NCBI GenBank assembly: GCA_963712995.1
Contig: CAVQKH010000017.1
Location: 62,001-126,000 of the forward strand
Direction of reading: 5' to 3'
Source: GCA-003244245 sp963712995
Lineage (GTDB): Bacteria > Actinomycetota > Actinomycetes > Mycobacteriales > Pseudonocardiaceae
DNA: 64,000 nt
Within the stretch, counting starts at the first letter, position 1, and each line of letters opens with the position of its first letter. Under the pieces are notes generated by a model, which saw nothing but the letters and a program-made list of their open reading frames with translations, ran no database searches and was not told where the DNA came from. Both the position numbers and the translations under genes were made by a program. Shown piece by piece: positions 34,928 through 43,539 of the stretch.

Positions 34928-36796
34928 TCATCGAGCCGGGAGTGAGGCGAGAGCGAACTGGGTGTGGTGCAGTTGCGCGTAGCGGCCGCCGACGGCGAGC
35001 AGTTCCTCGTGGGTACCGCGCTCGACGACGCGTCCCTCCTCGATCACCAGGATCTGGTCCGCGGCGCGAATGGTGGACAGCCGGTGGGCGATGACCAGCG
35101 CGGTGCGCCCGTGCAGCGCTTCGGCGAGCGCGGCCTGCACGGCGGCCTCGGACTCGGAGTCCAGGTGCGCGGTGGCCTCGTCGAGAATCACCACCCGGGG
35201 CCGGGCCAGCAGCAGCCGGGCGATGGCCAGCCGCTGCCGCTCACCACCGGAGAGGCGGTATCCGCGGTCGCCCACCACGGTGTCCAGCCCGTCGGGCATT
35301 GACCGCACCAACTGCTCCAGCCGAGCCCGCCGCAGCGCGTCCCACAACTGTTCATCCGGCGCGTCCGGCGCGGCGTAGCGCAGGTTGCCCGCGATGCTGT
35401 CGTGGAACAGGTGCCCGTCCTGGGTCACCACGCCCACGGTGTCCCGCAGCGCGGCGAACGACAGGTCCCGGACATCGACGCCGTTCAGCCGGATCGCGCC
35501 TGCCTCGACGTCGTAGAGCCGCGGCACCAGCGAGGCGATGGTGGACTTGCCCGCGCCCGAGGAGCCGACCAGCGCTACCAACTGCCCGGGTTCGGCGTGG
35601 AAGGCCACCCCGTGCAGCACCTCCGCACCCTCCCGCGCGTCCAAGGTCGCGACGTCCTCCAGCGAGGCCAGCGACACCTGCTCGGCTGACGGGTAGCCGA
35701 AGCGCACGTTGTCGAACTCCACCGACACCTCGCCTGCGGGCACCGTCCGGGCGTCCGGACGCTCAGTGATCATCGGTCGGACGTCGAGCACCTCGAAGAC
35801 CCGCTCGAAGGCGACCAGCGCGGTCATCACGTCGACCCGGGCGTTGGCCAGCGCGGTCAGCGGCGAGTAGAGCCGGGTGAGCAGCAACGCGAGGCTGACC
35901 ACGGTGCCCGGCGCGAGGTCGCCGCGCAGTGCCAGAACGCCGCCGAGCCCGTACACCAGCGCCTGGGCCAGCGCGGAGACCAGGCTCAGCGCGGTGAGAA
36001 ACACCCGCGCGGACATCGCGCTGCGCACACCGATGTCGCGGACCCGGGTGGCCCGGTAGCCGAACTCGGCGGCCTCGGCCTCCGGCCGCCCGAACAGCTT
36101 CACCAGCGTCGCACCAGGTGCGGAGAACCGCTCGGTCATCTGGGTGGTCATCGCCGCGTTGTGCGTCGAAGCTTCCCGCCGCAGCTGGGCCATCCGTGCG
36201 CCCATCCCCCGCGCCGGCAAGATGAAGATCGGCAGCAACACCAGGGCCAGCGCGGTGACCTGCCACGACAGCGTCAGCATCACCGCGAGGGTGAGCACCA
36301 GTTGGATCGCGTTGGTGACCACTCCGGACAGGGTGGACGTCAGCGCTGTCTGCGCGCCGATGACATCGTTGTTGAGCCTGCTGACCAACGCGCCGGTCCG
36401 GGTCCGGGTGAAAAAAGCCACTGGCATCCGCTGCACGTGCTCGAACACCGCCCGGCGCAGATCGAGGATCAGACCCTCCCCGATCCGGGAGGACTGCCAG
36501 CGCGAGGCCAGCCCGATCCCCGCGTCGAACACGGCCAACCCGGCGATGAGCACGGCCAGCCCGACGATCAGGCCAACCCGAGCGTGTCCGACGATGCCAT
36601 CGACGACCCGGCCGGCCAGCACCGGCGTGGCGACGGTGAGCATCGCGGAGACGGTGCTCAATACGATGAAGATCAACAACGACGGCCGGTGTGGCCTGGC
36701 GAAGCTGATGATTCGTCGCACTGTGCCAGGCGCGAGTGAGCGCGGTGTGTTGCCCTGGCGAACCGCGCTGTTCAGCAGTCTCCACGAGTTGTCCAT
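34928..36796 (-). CDS. ABC transporter, fused membrane and ATPase domains (ABCB type exporter)
   Basis: 622 residues. Six membrane segments (about 45-330), then an ATPase domain: Walker A GSSGAGKST, signature LSGGERQRLA, Walker B VVILDEATAHLD, switch IAHRLST. Works as a homodimer or with a partner to export an unknown compound. ATG 36796 (DNSWRLLNSAVRQG) chosen; an in-frame codon 12 residues earlier is less likely. Divergent from the TetR regulator at 36991, which is the usual arrangement for a regulated efflux pump. 134 bp upstream of the next gene, egtA. Confidence 0.94.
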   Translation of the reverse strand: MDNSWRLLNSAVRQGNTPRSLAPGTVRRIISFARPHRPSLLIFIVLSTVSAMLTVATPVLAGRVVDGIVGHARVGLIVGLAVLIAGLAVFDAGIGLASRWQSSRIGEGLILDLRRAVFEHVQRMPVAFFTRTRTGALVSRLNNDVIGAQTALTSTLSGVVTNAIQLVLTLAVMLTLSWQVTALALVLLPIFILPARGMGARMAQLRREASTHNAAMTTQMTERFSAPGATLVKLFGRPEAEAAEFGYRATRVRDIGVRSAMSARVFLTALSLVSALAQALVYGLGGVLALRGDLAPGTVVSLALLLTRLYSPLTALANARVDVMTALVAFERVFEVLDVRPMITERPDARTVPAGEVSVEFDNVRFGYPSAEQVSLASLEDVATLDAREGAEVLHGVAFHAEPGQLVALVGSSGAGKSTIASLVPRLYDVEAGAIRLNGVDVRDLSFAALRDTVGVVTQDGHLFHDSIAGNLRYAAPDAPDEQLWDALRRARLEQLVRSMPDGLDTVVGDRGYRLSGGERQRLAIARLLLARPRVVILDEATAHLDSESEAAVQAALAEALHGRTALVIAHRLSTIRAADQILVIEEGRVVERGTHEELLAVGGRYAQLHHTQFALASLPAR

Positions 36797-36990
36797 CAGT
36801 GGCCCTCCGCTGTAGCACGACCCGGTTCCCATCTTGCAACACTGTAATCAGTGCATTGTTCCCGAATCTGGCGACGCACGGCGTGGTAGCGGGTACCACC
36901 CCGGTTGCATCGTGGCCTGGCGCCGGTATGATTGGGCAATCGACCAGGACGTTTGTACAAGGCAAATGCACAAGATGAGGGGATGGCGCC

Positions 36991-37584
36991 ATGCCTGGCC
37001 GGACAGCGGTGGATCGGGGCCGGGACGTACGGATGCAACTCCTGAGCGCTGCCGCTGAGCTCATCGCCGAGCTGGGCTGGAATGCGGTCAGTACCCGGAT
37101 CCTGGCCGAGCGGGCAGGTGTGACGCCGGGGCTGGTCCATTACCACTTCACATCCCTGCAGGCACTCCTGCGCGACGCCGCCCTGGGCATGATGAGCGAT
37201 CTGCTGTCCGCCGTCGAAGCTCTCTTCGAGAACGCCCACACCCTCGACGCAGGCATAGACCTGATGCTCGGCTCACTCGACGCCTACACCGGTACCGACC
37301 CGACGTCGTTGCTGTTCACCGAGACTTATCTCGCTGCGACCCGCGATGAGACGCTGCGGGGTGAACTCACCGCTGCTGTCGCGGAGTTCCGGCAGCAACT
37401 GGCCGGGTGGCTCGCCCACCACGGCGTAGAGGCGCCCGAGGACACCGCTTCGGTGCTGGCGGCGGCCATCGACGGCGTGATCCTGCACCGGGCACTGAAT
37501 CCGGCACTGACCACATCAGCGGTCGCCCCGCTGCTGCGACGGCTTATTACCTCCGGAACGACGAAGTGCGAGAATATCAAATGA
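36991..37584 (+). CDS. TetR family regulator
   Basis: 197 residues. The N-terminal HTH is clear: LLSAAAELIAELGWNAVSTRILAERAGVTPGLVHYHFTS (about 17-55). The ligand domain follows. Divergent from the ABC exporter; an 8-bp palindrome TTGTACAA at 36953-36960, 30 bp upstream of the start, is a weak candidate operator. The end (TSGTTKCENIK) runs into the remnant of a flavin monooxygenase, so the last residues may come from a deletion junction. Likely repressor of the exporter. Confidence 0.92.
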   Translation: MPGRTAVDRGRDVRMQLLSAAAELIAELGWNAVSTRILAERAGVTPGLVHYHFTSLQALLRDAALGMMSDLLSAVEALFENAHTLDAGIDLMLGSLDAYTGTDPTSLLFTETYLAATRDETLRGELTAAVAEFRQQLAGWLAHHGVEAPEDTASVLAAAIDGVILHRALNPALTTSAVAPLLRRLITSGTTKCENIK

Positions 37585-37843
37585 CTACCTGCTCGGTACC
37601 CAGTTGGCCAGTGCGGACTCCCTTGATGCCGCACTGGCCCGCTACCAGCAGCTGTGGCAGCCGTTGATCACAGAGAAGCAGCAGGTCGCGCGGCGCGCGG
37701 CGAAATGGTTCCTGGCATCGTCGCTGCTGCAGCTGTGGTTGCGCCGGATCGTCCTGAAACTGACGACCCTGCCTGCACCTCGGCTAGAGACGCAAGGCGA
37801 CCGCCGACCCCGGCACTACGGAGGCGCTATGCCGCCTGGATAG
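37571..37843 (+). pseudogene. C-terminal fragment of an FAD-dependent monooxygenase
   Basis: An open frame without start reads NDYLLGTQLASADSLDAALA, then RYQQLWQPLITEKQQ and KWFLASS..LWLRR. This is the typical last 80 residues of FAD-binding monooxygenases, which are often found next to TetR regulators. The FAD- and NAD-binding parts are missing. It overlaps the TetR 3' end, marking an old deletion. From 37844 to 37943 nothing else is seen. Confidence 0.7.
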
Positions 37844-37943
37844 GACTGACAGCCACGTCGTCGATCATAGTTCAGGACGTGCTGCCGGTCCGGTTCCGCG
37901 CCCTGCGTCAACAGCCTCAGGAGCAACGATGACGCTGGCGAAT

Positions 37944-38177
37944 CTACTTCTTCTTTGTGCGGGTTGCGCCGCCACGGCCACGCAGCGTAACGCCGGACTC
38001 CGAGAGCACCCGGTGAACAAAGCCGTACGACCGTCCGGTCGACTCGGCGAGTGCCCGGATGCTGGCGCCCTTCTCGTACTTCTTCTTCAGCTCCGATGCG
38101 AGCTTGTCACGAGCCGCACCGGTGATCCGGCTGCCTTTTTTCAGGTCGGCCACCACGAAACGCCTTTCTTCCGACAC
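37944..38177 (-). CDS. Small helix-turn-helix protein
   Basis: 77 residues, conserved among actinobacteria. Basic at both ends; the centre SIRALAESTGRSYGFVHRVLSESG is a helix-turn-helix, and the tail LRGRGGATRTKKK is a Lys/Arg-rich DNA-contacting end. Highly expressed nucleoid-type or housekeeping regulator is a common guess, but the targets are unknown. Its promoter should lie in the 184 bp up to the ABC-F gene, where I find no other element. Confidence 0.88.
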   Translation of the reverse strand: MSEERRFVVADLKKGSRITGAARDKLASELKKKYEKGASIRALAESTGRSYGFVHRVLSESGVTLRGRGGATRTKKK

Positions 38178-38361
38178 CAGAAGAGCCGGTCACGGCCCTT
38201 GCGGCAATGATCGACCACGTTAGCGATCTCCGCTAGACGATCTCCGGGTGGATCTGTGAGCGGTACCTACAGCGGGCCCAGATGCGTAATATAGCGGCAA
38301 AAGCGGCAAGTAAGACCAACCAGACGGCCTCGAGTGCTGCGCGTGAGCGGACGGTTGCCGA

Positions 38362-39987
38362 TCAGGCGAGCTGGATCAGATCGAGGTAGTCCGCGCTCCA
38401 GTGGTCCTCGGTGCCCTCCGGCAGCACGATCACCCGCTCCGGACCGAGCGCCTGCACCGCCCCGGGATCGTGCGTCACGAGCACCACGGCACCGGTGTAG
38501 TGGCTCAACGCGTCGAGCACCCGTTCCCGCGACACCGGATCGAGGTTGTTGGTCGGCTCGTCGAGCAGGAGCACGTTGGCCGCCGACGACACCAGCGCCG
38601 CCAGCGCCAGCCGGGTCTTCTCACCCCCGGACAGGGTGCTCGCCAGCTGGTCGAGTTGCTCGCCGCGGAACAGGAAGGCACCCAGCAGGGTGCGCAGTTG
38701 CTGCTCAGGAGCGTCCGGCGCGGCGTGCCGGAGGTTGCACCACACAGTGGCGTCGAGATCCAGCGTGTCGTGCTCCTGGGCGAAATACCCCACTCGTAGG
38801 CCGTGCCCAGGCTCGACCTGGCCGGAGTCAGGAGTCTCCATACCGCCGAGCAGTCGCAGCAGGGTGGTCTTTCCGGCGCCGTTGAGACCGAGGATGACCA
38901 CCCTGCTACCCCGGTCGATGGCGAGATCCACCCCGCTGAAGACCTCCAGCGAGCCGTAGGACTTGCCCAGCTCGCTGGCGGTCAGCGGCGTCCGCCCGCA
39001 GGCCGCAGGCTGCGGGAAGCGGATCTTGGCCACCCGCTCAGCGCGTTGCTCGGTCTCGGCGTCGGCCAGCAGCCGGACAGCCCGTCGCTCCATGTTCTGC
39101 GCGGCGACGGCCTTGGTGGCCTTGGCCCGCATCCGGTCGGCCTGCGCCATCAGGGCAGTGGCCTTCTTCTCCGCATTGGCCCGTTCCCGGCGCCGGCGCT
39201 TCTCATCGGCTGCCCGCGCGTCCAGGTAGCGTTGCCAGCCCAGGTTGTAGACGTCCACTTCGCCGCGTATCGCGTCGAGGAACCAGACCTTGTTCACCAC
39301 CGCGGCGAGCAGATCGGTGTCATGGCTGATCACGACGAGGCCACCGTCGTGGGCGGTGAGAAAGTCCCGTAACCAGGTGATCGAATCGGCGTCGAGGTGG
39401 TTGGTCGGCTCATCGAGTAGCAGCGTGGTGTTCGAGCGGCCGCCCGAACCGTCCGAGGCGCCGAACAGGATCCGGGACAGCTCCACCCGGCGCCGCTGGC
39501 CACCGGAGAGGGTGTGCAGCGGCTGGGCCAGCACCCTGTCGGGCAGCCCGAGGCTGGCGCAGATCCGCGCTGCCTCGCTCTCCGCGGCGTAACCCCCCAG
39601 CGCAGAGAACCGGTCCTCCAACTGGCTGTAGCGGCGCACGGCCCGGTTCTGCTCGTCGCGGTCGGCGAGCTCGGCCATGACTGACTGGGACTTCTCCATC
39701 TCCTGCAGCAACTGGTCGAGACCGCGAGCCGAGAGCACCCGATCCCTGGCCGATACCGACAGGTCACCCTCGCGGGGATCCTGCGGCAGGTAGCCCAACT
39801 CGCCGTTGTTGCGAATCTGCCCCCCGTAGGGCAGCGATTGACCGGCCAGCACTCGCAGCGTGCTGGTCTTGCCTGCGCCATTGCGGCCGACCAGGCCGAT
39901 CCGGTCACCGGGCTGTACCCGCAGGGCAGCTCCGGAGAGCAGGATCCGCGACCCAGCGCGCAGTTCAAGGTCAGTGGCTGTGATCAC
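38362..39987 (-). CDS. ABC-F family ATPase
   Basis: 541 residues, no membrane segments, two ABC domains: Walker A GRNGAGKTS and GLNGAGKTT, signatures LSGGQRRRVE and LSGGEKTRLA, Walker B LLLDEPTNHLD and LLLDEPTNNLD, with a charged linker (DEKRRRRERANAEKKATALM) between them. ABC-F proteins act on the ribosome, in translation control or antibiotic protection. Start GTG 39987 (ITATDLELRAG), with GGAG about 10 nt upstream; longer frames add non-conserved residues. No resistance genes nearby, so a housekeeping EttA-like role is more likely. Confidence 0.94.
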   Translation of the reverse strand: MITATDLELRAGSRILLSGAALRVQPGDRIGLVGRNGAGKTSTLRVLAGQSLPYGGQIRNNGELGYLPQDPREGDLSVSARDRVLSARGLDQLLQEMEKSQSVMAELADRDEQNRAVRRYSQLEDRFSALGGYAAESEAARICASLGLPDRVLAQPLHTLSGGQRRRVELSRILFGASDGSGGRSNTTLLLDEPTNHLDADSITWLRDFLTAHDGGLVVISHDTDLLAAVVNKVWFLDAIRGEVDVYNLGWQRYLDARAADEKRRRRERANAEKKATALMAQADRMRAKATKAVAAQNMERRAVRLLADAETEQRAERVAKIRFPQPAACGRTPLTASELGKSYGSLEVFSGVDLAIDRGSRVVILGLNGAGKTTLLRLLGGMETPDSGQVEPGHGLRVGYFAQEHDTLDLDATVWCNLRHAAPDAPEQQLRTLLGAFLFRGEQLDQLASTLSGGEKTRLALAALVSSAANVLLLDEPTNNLDPVSRERVLDALSHYTGAVVLVTHDPGAVQALGPERVIVLPEGTEDHWSADYLDLIQLA

Positions 39988-40167
39988 GGTGAGAAAACTC
40001 CAAAGGTGGTCGCCGGCAGGGGTCATTTCCCCACGCGCCACGGCGTGCGGGGGCCAGCAGCACATCAGCTTGTCGCGACCACGAATCCCATACTACCGAC
40101 GCCCGCACCCGGATTATCGTTGCGCCCATGACCGCCGACGGTAGGGAGCTGCTGTGGAAGGGATCAC

Positions 40168-40602
40168 ATGCTGACCGAAGCGTTGGCGGCGCTGGCCGCC
40201 TCCGGTGGCACCGCGCTGGTCGCCGCCGCGGCGACCGATGCGTGGCAGTCCGCCCGAGCTGGGTTCGCTCGGTTGTTCACGCAGGCACAGGGGTCTGGGG
40301 AGCTGATCGAGTCCCGGTTGGACCGGACCGCCGCTGAGGTGGAACGCGCAGCCGAGCCCGATGTGGTCCGTGAGCGACTGGTGCCGGACTGGCACCTGCG
40401 GTTGTCCGATCTGCTGGAGGAGCGTCCTGAGCTGGCCGCGGAGCTGCGTGAGCTGACCAGCCGGGTGCAGGCCCAGCTACCGGCAGCGCAGCAGGAGTGG
40501 GTACAGGCCCGATTCGAGGTGCACGCCGGCCGGGACTCCTACACCGCCGGGCGGGATCAGACGATCACCCACCATCACCATGGCGGCGCTGCCTCCTCAT
40601 GA
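40168..40602 (+). CDS. Small protein encoded before a STAND NTPase
   Basis: 144 residues. The N-terminus (4-25, ALAALAASGGTALVAAAATD) is hydrophobic and small-residue-rich, possibly membrane-associated. The middle is helical and charged. The end HAGRDSYTAGRDQTITHHHH is a short Gly-Arg-Asp repeat that recurs at the N-terminus of the NTPase encoded next (GRDAYTALRDQKITHVYGDQ). The gene ends 13 bp before the NTPase start; together they are a two-gene unit. Such GRD hairpin repeats occur in actinobacterial conflict-type NTPase loci. Function unknown. Confidence 0.75.
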   Translation: MLTEALAALAASGGTALVAAAATDAWQSARAGFARLFTQAQGSGELIESRLDRTAAEVERAAEPDVVRERLVPDWHLRLSDLLEERPELAAELRELTSRVQAQLPAAQQEWVQARFEVHAGRDSYTAGRDQTITHHHHGGAASS

Positions 40603-40615
40603 GAACCGTCCCCTC

Positions 40616-42823
40616 ATGAGCACCGCCCCGCGAGGTCCAGGGCCCGGTCGGGACGCCTACACAGCGCTGCGTGACCAGAAGATCACCCATGTCTACGGCG
40701 ACCAGCTCGGCGTGGCCGGCGCCATGTCCATCACACCGCCACAGGTGGAGTACCCGGTGCGGGGCCGTGCGGAGTTGATGGCCTCGCTGCTGGAGGCACC
40801 GCCCGGCTCGGCGCACGTGCTGTGCGCGGCGGGTGGTCACGGCAAGACCACGGTCGCGCTCGCGGTCGCTGAACAAGCACGCCAGCAGGGCAGCGACGTG
40901 TGGCGGGTGTCCGCTGCTGACGCGGAGAGCCTCAGCGCGGGCATGCGTGCCCTGGCTGTGCGGTTGGGAGCGATGCCCGAACGGCTGCGGCTGGCCTGGT
41001 CGGGGCGCGACGGTGATGCGCCGGATCTGGTGTGGGAGCTGCTGACCGGCCACGATCGGCCGTGGCTGCTCGTGATCGACAACGCTGACGATGTGCGGCT
41101 GCTCGCCGCCGCGGGCGATCGGGTCGCCGCGGGCACCGGCTGGATCCGCCGCCCACCACCACTGGGACAGCTGGTGGTGACCAGCCGCAACCAGAGCCGG
41201 AGTGCCTGGGGTGAGTGGGTGCAGCTACACCCGCTGTGCGAGCTGTCCACCGAGCATGCCGTCCAGGTGCTGCACGACCGGGCGGGTGCCGCGGCGGGCA
41301 CCCTGGAGCAGGCGGCTGCGCTGGCTCTCCGGCTCGGTGGCACGCCACTGATGCTGCACCAGGCTGGGCTGTATTTGGCGCAGGTCCGTCGCGGCGCCCC
41401 CTGGCCAGGCGCACGCCGCAACCCGCGCACGTTCGAGGAGTACCGGAGCGCGCTCGATGACCGGTTCGGTGAGCTCGTCGATAGTCCGATCACCAGCGAC
41501 CCGGCACAGCAACCACGCTTGCGCGTCACCGCCACCTGGGAGCTCACCCTCGACCTGCTCGCCGACCAGGGCATGGCACTTGCCCGACCACTGATGCGAC
41601 TGCTCGCGCACTTCGCCGACGCACCCATCCCCTACGCGATGGTCCTCTCCCCGACCTTGCTGGGCGCCTCCCCGCTGTTCGTGCTGCGGAACGAGAACGA
41701 CCTTGAACGGGCCATCGACGCCTTGGCTGACTTCGGGCTCCTCACCAGACAGACCCCCGACATCGCCTCCGATGATCCGGGCGCCTACACCGTGACGCTG
41801 CACCCGGTTATCGGCGAGACCATCCGAGCGCTCGACGCGGTGCGCGCTCACCGCCAGGAATACCTGGCCCTGGCCGCTGAGCAACTCGGCAACGCGGTCC
41901 GCGACCGCGACCCTCGCGACCCAGCCGACCGGCCATTTTGGCAGCTCACGGTCTCGCATGTGCACCGCCTGTGCACACTCGCGACCGGCGACGCCATCCC
42001 AACGGCTCTGGCCGACGCCCTCACCACGACCGCCGCCGCGTGCACCGCATACGCGATCTCAGCGGGCCTCTACACCCAAGCGGAAACCACTATCACCCAC
42101 GCCACCGCGGTAGCGACCACTCTGCGACCCGATCAGGTTGCCGTCCTCGCACTGCGCCACCAAACCGCGCTGCTCAAAGACCAACAGGGGAATTCGGCCG
42201 GGGCGGAAGCGGACGGGCGCGCGGTGCTCACCGACCGGATCCGGATACTGGGCGCCGACCACCCCGACACCCTGCGGACCCGGCACAACCTAGCTGCGGT
42301 GCAGGCACAGCGGGGTGATCTGGCCGGGGCGGAAGCGGAATTCCGGGCTGTGCTCACCGAGCAGACCCGGGTGCTGGGCGCCGACCACCCCGACACCCTG
42401 TGGACCCGGCACAACCTAGCTGCGGTGCAGGCACAGCGGGGTGATCTGGCCGGGGCGGAAGCGGAGTACCGGGCTGTGCTCACCGACCGGACCCGGGTGC
42501 TGGGCGCCGACCACCCCGACACCCTGTGGACCCGGTACGGCCTGGCGTGGGTGCAGGCACAGCGGGGTGATCTGGCCGGGGCGGAAGCGGAGTACCGGGC
42601 TGTGCTCACCGACCGGACCCGGGTGCTGGGCGCCGACCACCCCGACACCCTGTGGACCCGGTACGGCCTGGCTGGGGTGCAGGCACAGCGGGGTGATCTG
42701 GCCGGGGCGGAAGCGGAGTACCGGGCTGTGCTCACCGAGCAGACCCGGGTGCTGGGCGCCGACCACCCCAACACCCTCGACACGAAGGATGCACTACTTG
42801 CCTTGCGTGATCGGCGTCGGTAA
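40616..42823 (+). CDS. STAND-type NTPase with kinesin-light-chain TPR repeats
   Basis: 735 residues. Residues about 11-30 are the GRDAYTALRDQKITHVYGDQ hairpin shared with the upstream protein. The NB-ARC-like NTPase core follows: Walker A AAGGHGKTT (about 71-79), Walker B WLLVIDNADD, TSRNQS (sensor), GGTPLMLHQAGLYL (GxP motif), then a winged-helix-like part (LTLDLLADQGMALARPLMRLLAHFADAP). The last 200 residues are four nearly identical 42-residue TPR units plus partial ones (RAVLTDRTRVLGADHPDTLW). STAND proteins assemble on sensing a ligand; in bacteria many are immune or regulatory. No effector domain is visible. The alternative ATG at 40580 overlaps the upstream gene. Convergent with the release-factor-like gene (3-bp gap). 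Confidence 0.88.
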   Translation: MSTAPRGPGPGRDAYTALRDQKITHVYGDQLGVAGAMSITPPQVEYPVRGRAELMASLLEAPPGSAHVLCAAGGHGKTTVALAVAEQARQQGSDVWRVSAADAESLSAGMRALAVRLGAMPERLRLAWSGRDGDAPDLVWELLTGHDRPWLLVIDNADDVRLLAAAGDRVAAGTGWIRRPPPLGQLVVTSRNQSRSAWGEWVQLHPLCELSTEHAVQVLHDRAGAAAGTLEQAAALALRLGGTPLMLHQAGLYLAQVRRGAPWPGARRNPRTFEEYRSALDDRFGELVDSPITSDPAQQPRLRVTATWELTLDLLADQGMALARPLMRLLAHFADAPIPYAMVLSPTLLGASPLFVLRNENDLERAIDALADFGLLTRQTPDIASDDPGAYTVTLHPVIGETIRALDAVRAHRQEYLALAAEQLGNAVRDRDPRDPADRPFWQLTVSHVHRLCTLATGDAIPTALADALTTTAAACTAYAISAGLYTQAETTITHATAVATTLRPDQVAVLALRHQTALLKDQQGNSAGAEADGRAVLTDRIRILGADHPDTLRTRHNLAAVQAQRGDLAGAEAEFRAVLTEQTRVLGADHPDTLWTRHNLAAVQAQRGDLAGAEAEYRAVLTDRTRVLGADHPDTLWTRYGLAWVQAQRGDLAGAEAEYRAVLTDRTRVLGADHPDTLWTRYGLAGVQAQRGDLAGAEAEYRAVLTEQTRVLGADHPNTLDTKDALLALRDRRR
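42218..42790 (+). repeat. 126-bp in-frame tandem repeats in the STAND NTPase gene
   Basis: Units start at 42218, 42344, 42470 and 42596, with a fifth partial one from 42722. Period is exactly 126 bp (42 codons). Neighbouring units are almost identical at DNA level, including silent positions, so the array has expanded or been homogenised recently. Prone to assembly collapse and strain variation. Confidence 0.93.
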
Positions 42824-42826
42824 CGG

Positions 42827-43498
42827 TCACGGGCGCAGCTGGACTTCGACGCAGCAGGCTCGGCGAGCTGCGTCGTCGAGCACCGCACGGCGGGGCTCGG
42901 GAATGTCGAGTACGCGGGGCTCAGCCCGCTCCAGCAGCGCGGTCAGCCGCGGATCGGCAGCCAGCGCGCGCAATGCGGCAGTATCCCCACCGAGGATGAC
43001 GGCGTCCAGCTCCACGGCGCGGGGCAGCAACACCCGCGCCGCGGTGTCTGCGGCGGCCTGAAGAGCCACTCGCGCCTGACCCTCCCGGCGCCGGGCGAAA
43101 CGTTGCTGGGACTGCCCACCTGCCGCGGAACGACCGTGCACCAGCCGGCTGCCGGTACTGGAGGTGAGCACGACCCCAGCACGGCCGATCCCCATGCTGT
43201 ACCCACCGAGGCGGACCAGCAGCAGTCCGATCGTGCGCGGCACCAGCAGATGGTCGAGCAGGTCCGCCACTGCGAGACCGGCGTGCTCCCCGGGCTGTGT
43301 CGGGATCGGGCCGAACGGCACCGGGATCGAGGCCAGCCAACCGTCCGCGGCCGCCACGTCCACCCGATGCGGCGAGACCGTGGTGCTCAGGACCCCACCG
43401 TGGCCGGCGGTGAACCGCTCCAGGAAACCAGCCAGCCGCTCGGGTTCCACCTCCACTGCCCGCCCACCACCGGCAAGCTCCCGGGTCCGGCTCATCAC
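42827..43498 (-). CDS. Vms1/ANKZF1-like peptidyl-tRNA hydrolase (actinobacterial VLRF1 group)
   Basis: 223 residues. The key block GSRLVHGRSAAGGQSQQRFARRREGQ contains the conserved Gln loop (GGQSQQRFxRRR) of the VLRF1 fold, related to eRF1 and to Vms1, which releases nascent chains from stalled ribosomes. The rest (LVPRTIGLLLVRLGGYSMGI, ARVLLPRAVELDAVILGGDT) matches the same fold. Actinobacteria are known to carry such proteins; they are proposed to act in ribosome rescue. Start ATG 43498 or 43495. Convergent with the STAND NTPase. Confidence 0.82.
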   Translation of the reverse strand: MMSRTRELAGGGRAVEVEPERLAGFLERFTAGHGGVLSTTVSPHRVDVAAADGWLASIPVPFGPIPTQPGEHAGLAVADLLDHLLVPRTIGLLLVRLGGYSMGIGRAGVVLTSSTGSRLVHGRSAAGGQSQQRFARRREGQARVALQAAADTAARVLLPRAVELDAVILGGDTAALRALAADPRLTALLERAEPRVLDIPEPRRAVLDDAARRACCVEVQLRP

Positions 43499-43539
43499 GG
43501 CACGCTAGCGCGTTCCGATGCACCAGCCGAGCTGGCTTC

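Noticed and set aside
36953..36960. TTGTACAA as a firm TetR operator
   Set aside because: Only 8 bp; TetR sites are normally longer, so it is only mentioned as weak under the TetR gene.
42221..42888. Minus-strand frame through the TPR repeats
   Set aside because: Its repetitive protein only mirrors the 126-bp repeat of the real gene on the other strand.
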